Assembly (NCBI RefSeq): GCF_022095615.2
Contig: NZ_CP155559.1
Span: 4,213,501 to 4,277,500 of the forward strand
DNA: 64,000 nt
From: Bacillus thuringiensis
Lineage (GTDB): Bacteria; Bacillota; Bacilli; Bacillales; Bacillaceae_G
Reading direction: 5' to 3'
Shown: positions 10,185-18,380 of the stretch, piece by piece
Layout: every line of letters starts with the position of its first letter
How positions within the stretch are numbered: the stretch's first letter is position 1
Program-made: the position numbers and the translations under genes
Notes under the pieces: generated by a model
What the model saw: only the letters and a program-made list of their open reading frames with translations
Database searches by the model: none
What the model was told of the DNA's origin: nothing

Positions 10185-10213
10185 AGTATTTCCGCGGAGG
10201 AACATAGCTAAAC
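10185..10213 (-). promoter_or_regulatory. Sigma-F-type promoter for lonB
   Basis: On the minus strand GTTTA is followed after 15 bp by GGAAATACT, fitting the forespore sigma-F pattern GywTA-N15/16-GGnrAnAnT. It lies 30 bp upstream of lonB. Confidence 0.65.
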
Positions 10214-10219
10214 ATAAAG

Positions 10220-10250
10220 AAAAACAGCAATTATAAAAATTGCTGTTTCT
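10220..10250 (-). terminator. Terminator after clpX
   Basis: On the minus strand ACAGCAATT pairs with AATTGCTGT, followed by TTTTC. It separates clpX from lonB. Confidence 0.8.
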
Positions 10251-10258
10251 CCTTTGCA

Positions 10259-11518
10259 CTATGCAGATGTTTTTGTATCAAGTACAGTACCGTCTTGTAA
10301 CACCAATTTCGGCGGTTCATTGTCAGCTACTGTTTCTTTCGTAAGAATACACTTCTCAATATCTTTGCGAGATGGCAGTTCGAACATTACATCAAGCATC
10401 AAGCCTTCAATAATAGAACGAAGTCCACGAGCACCTGTTTTACGTTCAATTGCTTTTTTCGCAATTTCAATTAGTGCACCTTCTTCAAACTCTAACTCAA
10501 CATCGTCAAGCTCCAATAGTTTTTGGAATTGCTTAACAAGTGCATTTTTCGGTTTCGTTAAAATATCAACAAGAGCATCTTCATCAAGCGGCTCTAGGTT
10601 CGCAATAACTGGAAGACGACCGATAAACTCTGGAATTAAACCAAATCTTAAAAGGTCCTCTGGTAATACGTGAGATAAAACATGCTTCTCATTTACATCA
10701 GCATTCTTCTTCTCAGAACCAAATCCAATTACTTTTTCACCAAGACGACGTTTAATAATTGGCTCGATGCCATCAAACGCTCCACCACAGATGAATAAGA
10801 TATTCGTTGTATCAATTTGAATAAACTCTTGGTGCGGATGCTTACGACCACCTTGAGGTGGAACACTTGCTACAGTACCTTCTAAAATTTTCAGAAGTGC
10901 CTGCTGCACACCTTCACCAGATACATCACGTGTAATTGATGGATTTTCGGACTTACGTGCCACTTTATCAATCTCATCAATATAAATGATTCCTTTTTCC
11001 GCTTTCTCTACATCATAATCAGCTGCTTGGATTAATTTTAGTAAGATGTTTTCTACATCTTCCCCAACGTATCCAGCTTCTGTTAAAGATGTTGCGTCCG
11101 CGATCGCAAATGGAACATTTAAAATACGCGCTAATGTTTGTGCCAGTAATGTTTTACCACTACCCGTTGGCCCAATAAGTGAAATATTACTCTTCGCTAA
11201 TTCTACATCATCAATTTTGCTGTTAGAATTAATACGTTTGTAATGGTTATATACCGCTACCGCTAGTGCTTTTTTCGCGTTATCTTGTCCGATGACATAC
11301 TCATCTAAAATTTCACGAATTTCTACCGGTTTCGGTACATCTTTGAATTCTACTTCTTCGTCCTTCGCAAGCTCCTCTTGTACAATTTCAGTACAAAGTT
11401 CGATACACTCGTCACAAATGTAAACACCTGGACCTGCAACTAACTTTCGAACTTGCGTTTGTGTTTTACCACAGAAAGAACATTTTAATTGACCTTTTTC
11501 ATCATTAAATTTAAACAT
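10259..11518 (-). CDS. clpX: ClpXP protease ATPase subunit ClpX
   Basis: This 419-residue AAA+ unfoldase feeds substrates to the ClpP peptidase. An N-terminal zinc-binding domain has CSFC (around 12-15) and CDECIELC (around 35-42). The AAA+ core has Walker A GPTGSGKT (around 118), Walker B IYIDEIDK and the IGF loop (VIGFGSEKK) that docks ClpP. The frame is open upstream; AAGGGGTG fits the ATG at MFKFNDEKG. It follows tig as in B. subtilis, each gene having its own terminator. Confidence 0.97.
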   Translation of the reverse strand: MFKFNDEKGQLKCSFCGKTQTQVRKLVAGPGVYICDECIELCTEIVQEELAKDEEVEFKDVPKPVEIREILDEYVIGQDNAKKALAVAVYNHYKRINSNSKIDDVELAKSNISLIGPTGSGKTLLAQTLARILNVPFAIADATSLTEAGYVGEDVENILLKLIQAADYDVEKAEKGIIYIDEIDKVARKSENPSITRDVSGEGVQQALLKILEGTVASVPPQGGRKHPHQEFIQIDTTNILFICGGAFDGIEPIIKRRLGEKVIGFGSEKKNADVNEKHVLSHVLPEDLLRFGLIPEFIGRLPVIANLEPLDEDALVDILTKPKNALVKQFQKLLELDDVELEFEEGALIEIAKKAIERKTGARGLRSIIEGLMLDVMFELPSRKDIEKCILTKETVADNEPPKLVLQDGTVLDTKTSA

Positions 11519-11745
11519 ATTTTCACACCCCTTACAAAGTGCTAACCTCTTGCCTTCGTATGTACACGATAAATGTATCGTATGTAAATACATATTATGT
11601 CACTACGTGGCGAGAAATACAAATAATATGACTAGTTATGTACAAATAAAAAAATTTTAAAACTTTTGAAATATGTATATTCGACTTACAAAGGAACTTT
11701 TCCTTCTTCATCAAAAAGTTTTATAAATATATTTCTATATTTATA

Positions 11746-11778
11746 AAACAAGGCACGATTAAAATCGCGCCTTGTTAT
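11746..11778 (-). terminator. Terminator after tig
   Basis: On the minus strand AACAAGGCGCGATT pairs with AATCGTGCCTTGTT, followed by TTATA. The remaining 230 bp up to clpX hold only its ribosome site and presumed promoter; I see no gene there. Confidence 0.8.
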
Positions 11779-11782
11779 TTTA

Positions 11783-13060
11783 TTATGCAGCGTTGTCTAC
11801 TAAGAAGTCTACAGCTTTACGCACTTTAAGGTCTTCAGATAAAGCGTCTACACTTCCAAGAGCTTGCTTGATAGCGTCTACTGGCATACCGTACATTTCA
11901 GCCATTTTTTCAACTTCTGCAGTTACTTCTTCTTCAGTAACTTCGATGTTTTCAGCTTCAATGATAGCTTCAAGAACAAGATTGATTCTTACGCGTTTTT
12001 GAGCGTCTTCTTTCATTTGCTCTTTTAACTTGTCAGCGTCAGTACCTGTGAATTGGTAGTAAAGCTCAAGGTTCATACCTTGTTGGCTTAAACGTTGCTC
12101 GAATTCACGAACCATACGATCTAACTCAGTGTCGATCATAGCTTCCGGAATCTCGATTTCAGCGTTAGCAGCAGCTAATTCTACTACTTCGTCACGTACT
12201 TTGTGCTCAGCTTCGTGCTTTTTGCCTTCTTCTAAGTTTGTACGAAGTTTTGTTTTTAATTCATCAAGAGTTGCAACTTCTTCGTCAGCTTCTTTAGCGA
12301 ACTCGTCGTTTAACTCAGGAAGTTCTTTTGTTTTGATTTCGTGAATTGTTACTTTGAATGTAGCTGGTTTGCCAGCTAATTCAGCAGCATGGTACTCTTC
12401 TGGGAATGATACTTCAACTTCTTTAGAATCACCAGATTTAAGACCAATTACTTGCTCTTCGAAACCAGGGATGAAAGTACCAGAACCGATTGCAAGAGAG
12501 TAGTTTTCGCCTTTTCCGCCTTCAAATGCTTCGCCATCAACGAAACCTTCGAAGTCGATTACAGCTGTATCACCGTTTTCAACAGTTCCTTCTTCTTTAA
12601 CAACTAGTTCAGCTTGACGCTCTTGTAAAGATTTTAATTCGTTCTCTACATCTTCATCAGTTACAGTTGTTTCAACTTTTTCTACCGCTAAACCTTTGTA
12701 CTCACCTAATTTAACTTCAGGTTTCACTGTAACTTTTGCAGTGAAGATAAGGTTAGCATTTTTTTCGAACTTCTCGATGTTGATTTCAGGATGATCAACT
12801 GGGAAGATACCAGCTTCATCAATCGCTTCACCGTATGCTTTTGGTAAGATGATATCTATAGCATCTTGATATAAAGATTCGATACCAAAGCGTTGTTCGA
12901 ATAACGGACGAGGCATTTTTCCTTTACGGAAACCTGGTACGTTGATTGTTTGTACTACTTTTTTGAACGCAGCGTCGATAGAGTTGTTTACTTCTTTAGC
13001 ATCAACTTCGATTGTTAAAACGCCTACGTTACCTTCTAATTTTTCCCATTTTGCAGCCAT
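11783..13060 (-). CDS. tig: Trigger factor chaperone
   Basis: This 425-residue ribosome-bound chaperone and prolyl isomerase has the normal length. The N-terminal ribosome-docking motif reads [10 protein letters not shown] (around 44-53, near the GFRxGKxP signature). An FKBP-type domain follows (about 160-245; [13 protein letters not shown]), then a long helical C-terminal arm rich in Glu and Lys. Codon use is strongly biased, consistent with high expression. It lies between ysoA and clpX. Confidence 0.97.
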   Translation of the reverse strand: MAAKWEKLEGNVGVLTIEVDAKEVNNSIDAAFKKVVQTINVPGFRKGKMPRPLFEQRFGIESLYQDAIDIILPKAYGEAIDEAGIFPVDHPEINIEKFEKNANLIFTAKVTVKPEVKLGEYKGLAVEKVETTVTDEDVENELKSLQERQAELVVKEEGTVENGDTAVIDFEGFVDGEAFEGGKGENYSLAIGSGTFIPGFEEQVIGLKSGDSKEVEVSFPEEYHAAELAGKPATFKVTIHEIKTKELPELNDEFAKEADEEVATLDELKTKLRTNLEEGKKHEAEHKVRDEVVELAAANAEIEIPEAMIDTELDRMVREFEQRLSQQGMNLELYYQFTGTDADKLKEQMKEDAQKRVRINLVLEAIIEAENIEVTEEEVTAEVEKMAEMYGMPVDAIKQALGSVDALSEDLKVRKAVDFLVDNAA

Positions 13061-13369
13061 TTATTCTTTCCCTCCAACTATAATAATGTATGCACATACC
13101 TCTATAGATTAAAATCTTCATTATCTCTTTTTTGAAATAACAAAAGTACAAATAATCCTCTAGCAAAAGCTTTCAGATATAATGTTCCAATCTATTAATT
13201 GCCTAAAAGACAACTACGGTATATTTTGTTCGAGAATAATATGAAACATATTAAGTAAGAGAATTACACTTCTCTTCTCTTACAAACAGGCAGATTTCTG
13301 CCTTTTGCAACCCTTACATTATAACATAGAATATGCTCGTTTCAAGAACCGAACGATTCTTTTTCATAA
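13061..13369. other. Intergenic region between tig and ysoA
   Basis: About 310 bp without a gene. A hairpin at 13286-13302 (minus strand AGGCAGA / TCTGCCT) followed by a weak T-run probably terminates ysoA. The remainder should hold the tig promoter, but I could not assign one with confidence. Confidence 0.5.
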
Positions 13370-14368
13370 TTATACGGGCAAATATCCATCTCTTTCAACA
13401 CGTAATAACCATTGATAGGCAATATGAAACTCTTCTAATTCAATATTATACGCTGTCATAAGCTCTTCTTCATTAATAGTCAATCCGAAACGCTTTCTTC
13501 CAATTCTCTCTAAAACAGCAGCCCAAATCTCCACTTTATCCATTAATAGGGCGAATGGGAAAACGCTAATTCGCAATTCTTTCCAATATGTAACCATCGC
13601 TTCAAATATATCGGGATAATTTTGCTCTAATCGACTTGATAATGTATGTATAATGTTATCGGATTGCTCCTCATTATGACCTGTAAATGCTGGAATTATC
13701 TTGATCGTATTCCCAAACTTTTCTACCTCTATCTCTTCTTCTATTTGATTCTCTATCATTTTATACAAAATAGAAGTTTTCAAATAAGGGTGCTGTTTTT
13801 CGTCTATTAAAAATTTCTTTAAAATAGGTAATGCAAGATCCAAGTCTTTTAACGAAAGTTGCTGAATCGCTCTTAGCTTTTGCCCAAAGTTTTCTCCAAA
13901 CATTTCATTAGTAAATTCATCCAACTCAAAATTCGAATCGACTAGTGACGTATCTACTTCATTTAACATACCTTCTGCAAATAAAGCGAGCTGCGCTAAT
14001 TTTTCCTTTTGCTCAGGCATTATATCTTTCGTTTGCAAAACTTTTTCGACGGTTTCAATAACGCCTTCATAATCATTTGTTTGAACTAAAATCGTCACAT
14101 ATGTTTCAAGAATATCACCAAATAATACAGCTCCCATTTCAAGCAACTGTTCACATTTGTCTTTCGCTTCTTCCATATGCTTTAATTCTAACAAACAAAT
14201 AACCGAAGCTAGTTCTGTTTGTTCCGTTTCTGCATTATACTGACGTAATATTTCAAAGCAGCGCAATGCATCTTCGAATTTCCGCTCTTTCAGTGCTAAA
14301 AAACCTTCATCAATATATCGCTCTGATAGCTGCGGAAACAATACGACCGTATTTTCTTTTTTATCCAT
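13370..14368 (-). CDS. ysoA: TPR-repeat protein YsoA
   Basis: This 332-residue cytosolic protein contains tetratricopeptide-like helical repeats in its first half, e.g. EGFLALKERKFEDALRCFE (around 23-41). The second half is acidic and helical. It corresponds in position and type to B. subtilis YsoA, next to tig. No catalytic motif is visible; a scaffold or partner-binding role is inferred from TPRs only. Confidence 0.8.
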   Translation of the reverse strand: MDKKENTVVLFPQLSERYIDEGFLALKERKFEDALRCFEILRQYNAETEQTELASVICLLELKHMEEAKDKCEQLLEMGAVLFGDILETYVTILVQTNDYEGVIETVEKVLQTKDIMPEQKEKLAQLALFAEGMLNEVDTSLVDSNFELDEFTNEMFGENFGQKLRAIQQLSLKDLDLALPILKKFLIDEKQHPYLKTSILYKMIENQIEEEIEVEKFGNTIKIIPAFTGHNEEQSDNIIHTLSSRLEQNYPDIFEAMVTYWKELRISVFPFALLMDKVEIWAAVLERIGRKRFGLTINEEELMTAYNIELEEFHIAYQWLLRVERDGYLPV

Positions 14369-14531
14369 ACGTCCGCCTCTTTTTCTAGATTTTAATTATC
14401 TTTAAAGTAAATATATCAAATGAGTAATGAGAACACAACATCCCAAAACCCTTTGTTTGAAATATGAAAATATTTAATTTTTATATTTCAATATAAACAA
14501 ACCCTTACTAAAAATTAAAAATGCGCAAACA

Positions 14532-14558
14532 AAAACCCTCAGCAATTAAAGCAGAGGA
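14532..14558 (-). terminator. Terminator after the 82-residue membrane protein
   Basis: On the minus strand CCTCTGC pairs with GCTGAGG, followed by GTTTTTGTTT. Confidence 0.75.
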
Positions 14559-14565
14559 TTCATCA

Positions 14566-14814
14566 TTAATGGAAAGCTTTTATAATAGTGGGGTATATAA
14601 CAAGGGTAATAATTTGGAGAACAATGATTGCCATAACAATCATGCTAAAATAGAAGATTGGTTTACTTCGCTTCATTAAAAACATAATAATAAGCATCGT
14701 ACAAGCAAACAAACTTAAGAAGAACATACTCGTTGTCAAACTAAGTATACCACTCGGGACAAAGAACAATAACACTACACTACAAGTACCTATAATTCCA
14801 AATAACCATTCCAT
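14566..14814 (-). CDS. Small membrane protein of unknown function (82 aa)
   Basis: It has three hydrophobic segments (about residues 4-20, 23-45 and 54-75) joined by a short basic loop MKRSKP. The ATG is preceded by AAAGGGAA and followed by a clean terminator, so it is likely real. It lies just downstream of the 34-residue peptide gene on the same strand (42-nt gap) with no terminator between, so the two may be co-transcribed. I do not recognise the family. Confidence 0.6.
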   Translation of the reverse strand: MEWLFGIIGTCSVVLLFFVPSGILSLTTSMFFLSLFACTMLIIMFLMKRSKPIFYFSMIVMAIIVLQIITLVIYPTIIKAFH

Positions 14815-14855
14815 TCATTCACTCATTCCCTTTCCCTCTCATGGCTGTTTTTTTG

Positions 14856-14960
14856 CTAAGCGATTAAATGTTTTACAACATCAACTACATACATTAATTT
14901 CTCATACGCCACAAATCCAAAAGCAACTGTTAAACCCGTTACGATTAATCCTTTCATCAT
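14856..14960 (-). CDS. 34-residue membrane peptide under a repeat-containing promoter
   Basis: A short frame begins MMKGLIVTGLTVAFGF and ends KHLIA. It contains one hydrophobic segment (about residues 4-19) and a second amphipathic stretch (about 23-33). A near-ideal ribosome site GAGGAGG lies 6 nt upstream of the first ATG. Upstream are a TATAAT -10 and direct repeats of a response-regulator type. It probably forms an operon with the 82-residue membrane protein. The function is unknown; the context suggests envelope stress or antimicrobial-peptide response, which is inference. Confidence 0.6.
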   Translation of the reverse strand: MMKGLIVTGLTVAFGFVAYEKLMYVVDVVKHLIA

Positions 14961-14992
14961 TTCTTCCTCCTCGTTTTATCGTTGTTACTTTC

Positions 14993-15056
14993 ATTATAGA
15001 GGATTAGCAAGTTGTTACCATCGAACTACCTTACAGTTACCTTACAGAGTTGTAAG
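14993..15056 (-). promoter_or_regulatory. Promoter with 11-bp direct repeats and a BceR-like palindrome
   Basis: The -10 is TATAAT (14993-14998, minus) with a poor -35. Upstream, CTGTAAGGTA occurs twice with an 11-bp period (GTAAG complements at 15030 and 15041). The distal copy also forms TTACA-N4-TGTAA (15042-15055), the pattern known for BceR-type response regulators. Poor -35 plus helically phased repeats suggest activation by an OmpR-family regulator. The same GTAAGG repeats recur at 59441-59467. Confidence 0.6.
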
Positions 15057-15260
15057 ATTTCAAAAAGGATAGAAAAACACCTCATATCACTTGAGAGGTT
15101 TTCACGGAATTTCTCTATACTCACTTGCAAAACTAACTTTTTTCTCTTGTTTATTTTTGGGAGAATCTATTCTTAAACTAATAGATTTACTAAATAATTT
15201 TGGATTGAAATAATAACAAGAATCCGTTTGAAGACAATATACGCAATACACATCTATTTC

Positions 15261-15490
15261 TTATTTATTCACTTCTTTTGTAGCGACTCCACTTGCCGTA
15301 GAATAACTAGATCGGAATCTAACTTCAAGAATCCCTCTCGAGTTCAATTCTCTATATTTCACTTGTACCCTCTTAAACATTCCATCTTTATACACTGCAA
15401 GATCAAACGAAGAATGTTCCGTTTGTGGCGTTAAAATCATATATCCCTTTTCATACAAATCCACTTGAGCCTTTAAAACCGCTTAATCTC
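15261..15490 (-). pseudogene. Fragment of a PD-(D/E)XK-type endonuclease
   Basis: The 67-codon frame reads DLYEKGYMILTP, then FDLAVYKDGMFKRVQVK, like the catalytic core of the group-I-intron-type PD-(D/E)XK nuclease family (Asp, then QVK). Family-like sequence continues upstream across an in-frame TAA (KGD-stop-AVLKAQ), and the C-terminal part is missing. GTG is the only start and lacks a ribosome site. I read it as a decayed remnant, about a third to half of the original protein. The assignment rests on motif pattern only. Confidence 0.5.
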
Positions 15491-15671
15491 CTTTTGTTTT
15501 TGTATGATGGTGCACTTTCCCTCAACACCTTTTTACATATTTTTAAAATAATATTCTTTAATCTTCTTAACTTACCTTCAAATATTTTCGTATTACAGGA
15601 AAACACCGGATTAAAATCATGTTAAAATATTTTTGTACAATTAAGAATTTAATTTACAAGGGGGATTATAT

Positions 15672-16286
15672 ATGTTTAAAAAAATGGCTGCAGATGTATT
15701 AGGACTAAGCGATGTAGGTTCTGTCATTACACCGAAAGATTATGATAAAGTTGATGCTGATGATTACGTGATGCATGAAGATGGAGAAAAAATTTATTTT
15801 CTAATTAAATCAAAGTCAGATGAATACTGCTTCACAAACAAAGGATTAATCCACCTAGACGGTACAAGTGCGACAAGCAAAAAGCGTACACTTCGCCGCT
15901 ATAGCTATAGTAAATATCTAATTAAAAACGTAGCACTCGAAACTGCGGGAACGATTGATTTAGATGTAGAAATTAAGTTTCAAATGGGCGATGAGCATTA
16001 TTCAATTGATGTTCATAAAAAACATATTGAAGAATTAAAAGATTTATATAAAGCTTTACTTAAAATCGAAGAAATTTCATACGACAACGGTATTACATTG
16101 CAGTATGCACATAAAAGTTTAGATATGGCATCTAACGCTTTCAGCCGTATTTCAAACGCACAAGTAAATTTAGCAGACCAATTTAAAGAAATGAACGAGA
16201 TCGCTTTTAACTGGCTCGTTGATACGAAGAAACAATATAACGTGAAAGATTATGGTTTTGTCTTTGAAAAGTTTATTAATAACTAA
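15672..16286 (+). CDS. PH-domain protein YvbH-like
   Basis: This 204-residue soluble protein resembles B. subtilis YvbH: an N-terminal bacterial pleckstrin-homology-like beta domain (about 1-125, KKMAADVLGLSDVG...) followed by a helical C-terminal region (about 130-204). AAGGGGG precedes the ATG at 7 nt. It stands alone, with terminators on both sides of the locus. No enzyme motif is present, and its role is unknown. Confidence 0.75.
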   Translation: MFKKMAADVLGLSDVGSVITPKDYDKVDADDYVMHEDGEKIYFLIKSKSDEYCFTNKGLIHLDGTSATSKKRTLRRYSYSKYLIKNVALETAGTIDLDVEIKFQMGDEHYSIDVHKKHIEELKDLYKALLKIEEISYDNGITLQYAHKSLDMASNAFSRISNAQVNLADQFKEMNEIAFNWLVDTKKQYNVKDYGFVFEKFINN

Positions 16287-16362
16287 ACAAAAAACCTTGT
16301 TATCAAAAGATAACAAGGTTTTCTTAGCGTCCCAGGAAAGATTCCAATTCCAACTCCCGACC
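16285..16362. repeat. Copy of tRNA-Arg 3' end plus terminator (left attachment-like repeat)
   Basis: This 78-nt segment repeats 16943-17014: the hairpin AACCTTGTTATC/GATAACAAGGTT, then the 3' end of tRNA-Arg up to the T-loop. A few changes are present, including a 3-nt duplication in the T-arm region, so this copy is decayed. Duplicated tRNA 3' ends are the classic mark of integrase-mediated insertion. Its hairpin also serves as terminator of the YvbH-like gene. Confidence 0.7.
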
Positions 16363-16376
16363 CGCCCATTTCCGTA

Positions 16377-16577
16377 CTATTTTATATATTTTGATCGCAG
16401 TCTTAATATATCTTCCTCTTCGCGAATGCCTGCCGATCCCTTCCTCACATTTTTTACGACAGTCCAATTCGGGTCAGTTTCATCACCGATGTTCTGTATT
16501 GTAAAGTTGCCGTCACCATATTTTCGTTTACCTTCTGCCAATTTCTCTGTTAAATTATTCTCTTTTGATTTCGCCAT
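16377..16577 (-). CDS. 66-residue basic protein of phage or element origin
   Basis: The frame starts MAKSKENNLTEKLAEG and ends RLRSKYIK, and is highly charged with no hydrophobic segment. GGGAG lies 12 nt upstream of the ATG. It sits inside the interval bounded by the duplicated tRNA-Arg ends, next to a broken frame, so it is probably a leftover of the integrated element. I do not recognise a function. Confidence 0.5.
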   Translation of the reverse strand: MAKSKENNLTEKLAEGKRKYGDGNFTIQNIGDETDPNWTVVKNVRKGSAGIREEEDILRLRSKYIK

Positions 16578-16596
16578 CTTTGCGCCATCTCCCTTT

Positions 16597-16767
16597 TTAT
16601 ACAACCTTCTTAAACTGTCCAATCACACGTCCAGTCAATTGGAGATCCTCGCTTTCCGCTTCGATTAATTGTAACACACTGCCAGGGATAAGTTCTGATA
16701 ACGGCTGCTCAATCGTACTAGAATGGTAAAAAGTTTTATAACATTGTAAGTGAACAATTAGGAGAAT
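16597..16767 (-). pseudogene. C-terminal remnant of a lost element gene
   Basis: There are 56 open codons with no start, ending ...LQLTGRVIGQFKKVV then TAA, just before the 66-residue gene. The LTGRVIG stretch faintly recalls C-termini of LexA/phage-repressor peptidases, but the match is too short to name. It lies within the tRNA-bounded relic. Confidence 0.35.
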
Positions 16768-16828
16768 CTAGATATGGATTTGAGTTCCATCATAAGCCTA
16801 TTGATTCTTTAAATTAAATATGAGGAAC

Positions 16829-16856
16829 AGGGCGCATAAACGGCGCTCTTTTTTAA
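16829..16856 (+). terminator. Terminator-like hairpin inside the relic
   Basis: AGGGCGC pairs with GCGCT across ATAAACG and is followed by CTTTTTT. No intact gene precedes it, consistent with the end of a deleted one. Confidence 0.45.
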
Positions 16857-16942
16857 TGCTTTTTAATCCGTTTCATATACTCATTATCATATATTCCGTT
16901 ATAATATTTTTAAACTTCTTGCGCATACATCAATTTTTAGAC

Positions 16943-17014
16943 AAACAAAAAACCTTGTTATCAAAAGATAACAAGGTTTTTTTAGCGTCCCAGGAGAGAT
17001 TCGAACTCCCGACC
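16943..17014. repeat. tRNA-Arg 3' end plus terminator (right attachment-like repeat)
   Basis: The intact partner of the repeat at 16285-16362. It includes the functional tRNA-Arg 3' half and the tRNA terminator hairpin at 16948-16983, followed on the minus strand by a T-rich run. Confidence 0.7.
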
Positions 17015-17059
17015 GTACGCTTAGAAGGCGTATGCTCTATCCGGCTGAGCTACTGGGAC
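16986..17059 (-). tRNA. tRNA-Arg (anticodon TCT)
   Basis: The acceptor stem GTCCCAG/CTGGGAC, D-arm AGCTCAGCCGGATAGAGC, anticodon loop CTTCTAA and T-arm GGGAGTTCGAATCTCTCC are all present. The discriminator is G and CCA is not encoded. It lies 1 nt after tRNA-Gly and before a terminator hairpin. Its 3' end is the apparent integration site of the adjacent relic. Confidence 0.95.
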
Positions 17060-17060
17060 A

Positions 17061-17134
17061 TGGAGCGGGTGAAGAGAATCGAACTCTCGACCAGAGCTTG
17101 GAAGGCTCTTGTTTTACCACTAAACTACACCCGC
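17061..17134 (-). tRNA. tRNA-Gly (anticodon TCC)
   Basis: The acceptor stem GCGGGTG/CACCCGC is followed by T-CCA, with CCA encoded. The D-arm is TAGTTTAGTGGTAAAAC and the anticodon loop CTTCCAA. It is the first gene of a two-tRNA transcript with tRNA-Arg. Confidence 0.95.
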
Positions 17135-17224
17135 ATATGTTATTTTATTTTTCTTCGTTAGCGCTGTTGCCCTATCGACAATATTTATTATATGTATAAC
17201 CATACATAAAGTCAACACCTTTTT

Positions 17225-17265
17225 TAAAAGAGGATAATTTTTCTTATCCTCTTTTAAAAACTGCT
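17225..17265 (-). terminator. Terminator overlapping the 3' end of ysnB
   Basis: On the minus strand AAAAGAGGATAA pairs with TTATCCTCTTTT across GAAAAA. The left arm contains the last codons and stop of ysnB. Confidence 0.85.
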
Positions 17266-17747
17266 TGTTCAACTAGTTGTCCGTCTAATGTTTCAAAACG
17301 AACTTCCATTTGATTTTCATCCATTTCTAATAAAGCAAATGTCTTTTCTACACGCTGACGCGGTAATAAAATACTACCTGGATTAATAAATAATACGCCT
17401 TCTATTAATTCCGCACCTAATACGTGAGAGTGTCCGAAGCATGCGACTTGCGCCCCTACCTCTTCTGCATAGTACGCTAATGTTTGTAATGTCATTTTCA
17501 CGTTATGACGATGTCCGTGCACAACTACGAAACGAATGCCATCTACATCAGTTACAATTTCATCTTGAAAGTTAGCATAATCACAGTTTCCTTTTACAAC
17601 ATGGAAACCTTGCAGCTCTTCATGAGCAGGCGTTAGCTCTGAATCACCGCAATGAATCATGACATCTACTTTTCCTTCATATTTCTCTTTCAACTGCTGT
17701 AATTCCTTCACAGAGCTATGACTATCGCTTACGATTAAAGCTTTCAT
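17244..17747 (-). CDS. ysnB: YsnB-type metallophosphoesterase
   Basis: This 167-residue calcineurin-like phosphoesterase is of the YfcE/MJ0936 type. All metal motifs are present: SDSHSS (around 7), HCGDSE (around 34), KGNCD (around 53), VHGHRH (around 75) and GHSH (around 104). Such proteins hydrolyse phosphodiesters in vitro; the natural substrate is not established. ATG at 17747 is favoured by GGGAGAGAG upstream. It follows rdgB by 13 nt in the rph-rdgB-ysnB cluster, as in B. subtilis. Confidence 0.9.
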   Translation of the reverse strand: MKALIVSDSHSSVKELQQLKEKYEGKVDVMIHCGDSELTPAHEELQGFHVVKGNCDYANFQDEIVTDVDGIRFVVVHGHRHNVKMTLQTLAYYAEEVGAQVACFGHSHVLGAELIEGVLFINPGSILLPRQRVEKTFALLEMDENQMEVRFETLDGQLVEQAVFKRG

Positions 17748-17760
17748 CAATCTCTCTCCC

Positions 17761-18369
17761 TTATTCTCCTAAAAACCATTCAGGGATTTTTTCTTCTAAC
17801 TTACGAAGAGCACGTCCGCGGTGACTAATGGCATTCTTCTCATCTGAACTTAGTTCCGCCATCGCTTTTTTATATTCTTCCACATAAAAAATCGGATCAT
17901 ATCCAAATCCGTTTTCCCCGCGGCGCTGTTCTAAAATATACCCTTCGCACGTCCCGTTTACAATGACAGGCTTTTTATCACCTTCAGGGAAAGCCACTGC
18001 TAGTGCACAGTAGAAACGAGCTTTACGCTTTTCAAACGCTACGTCATTTAATTCTTGTAAAACTTTATCAATATTCGCTTGATCATCTTTCGGCTCTCCA
18101 GCAAAACGAGCTGAATACACGCCTGGTTTTCCATTTAAAGCATCTACAATAAGACCTGAATCATCCGCAATTACGATTGCATTCAGTTGTCTACTCAGAC
18201 TATTCGCTTTTAAGATCGCATTTTCTTCAAATGTTTCACCAGTTTCTTCGACTTCTTCAATATGAGGAAAATCGTGTAATGATTTTACTTCTAAATCAAA
18301 TCGCTCAAATAACTCAGCAAATTCACGTACTTTCCCCATATTTTTTGTCGCTACAACAACTTGTTTCAT
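17761..18369 (-). CDS. rdgB: XTP/dITP pyrophosphatase (RdgB/HAM1 family)
   Basis: This 202-residue enzyme removes non-canonical purine nucleotides (ITP, XTP) from the pool. Family motifs: [11 protein letters not shown] (around 7), the acidic catalytic [16 protein letters not shown] (around 68-83), GYDPIF and SHRGRAL near the end. The ATG at 18369 is preceded by AGAGGTGG. It lies 11 nt after rph and is presumably co-transcribed with it. Confidence 0.96.
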   Translation of the reverse strand: MKQVVVATKNMGKVREFAELFERFDLEVKSLHDFPHIEEVEETGETFEENAILKANSLSRQLNAIVIADDSGLIVDALNGKPGVYSARFAGEPKDDQANIDKVLQELNDVAFEKRKARFYCALAVAFPEGDKKPVIVNGTCEGYILEQRRGENGFGYDPIFYVEEYKKAMAELSSDEKNAISHRGRALRKLEEKIPEWFLGE

Positions 18370-18380
18370 ACTTTCCACCT

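Noticed and set aside
16252..16668. A 138-codon frame on the plus strand
   Set aside because: It overlaps the end of the PH-domain gene, the terminator and the tRNA-end repeat, with no ribosome site.
16820..17161. A 113-codon frame on the plus strand
   Set aside because: It runs antisense through the two tRNA genes and the terminator hairpin; not a gene.
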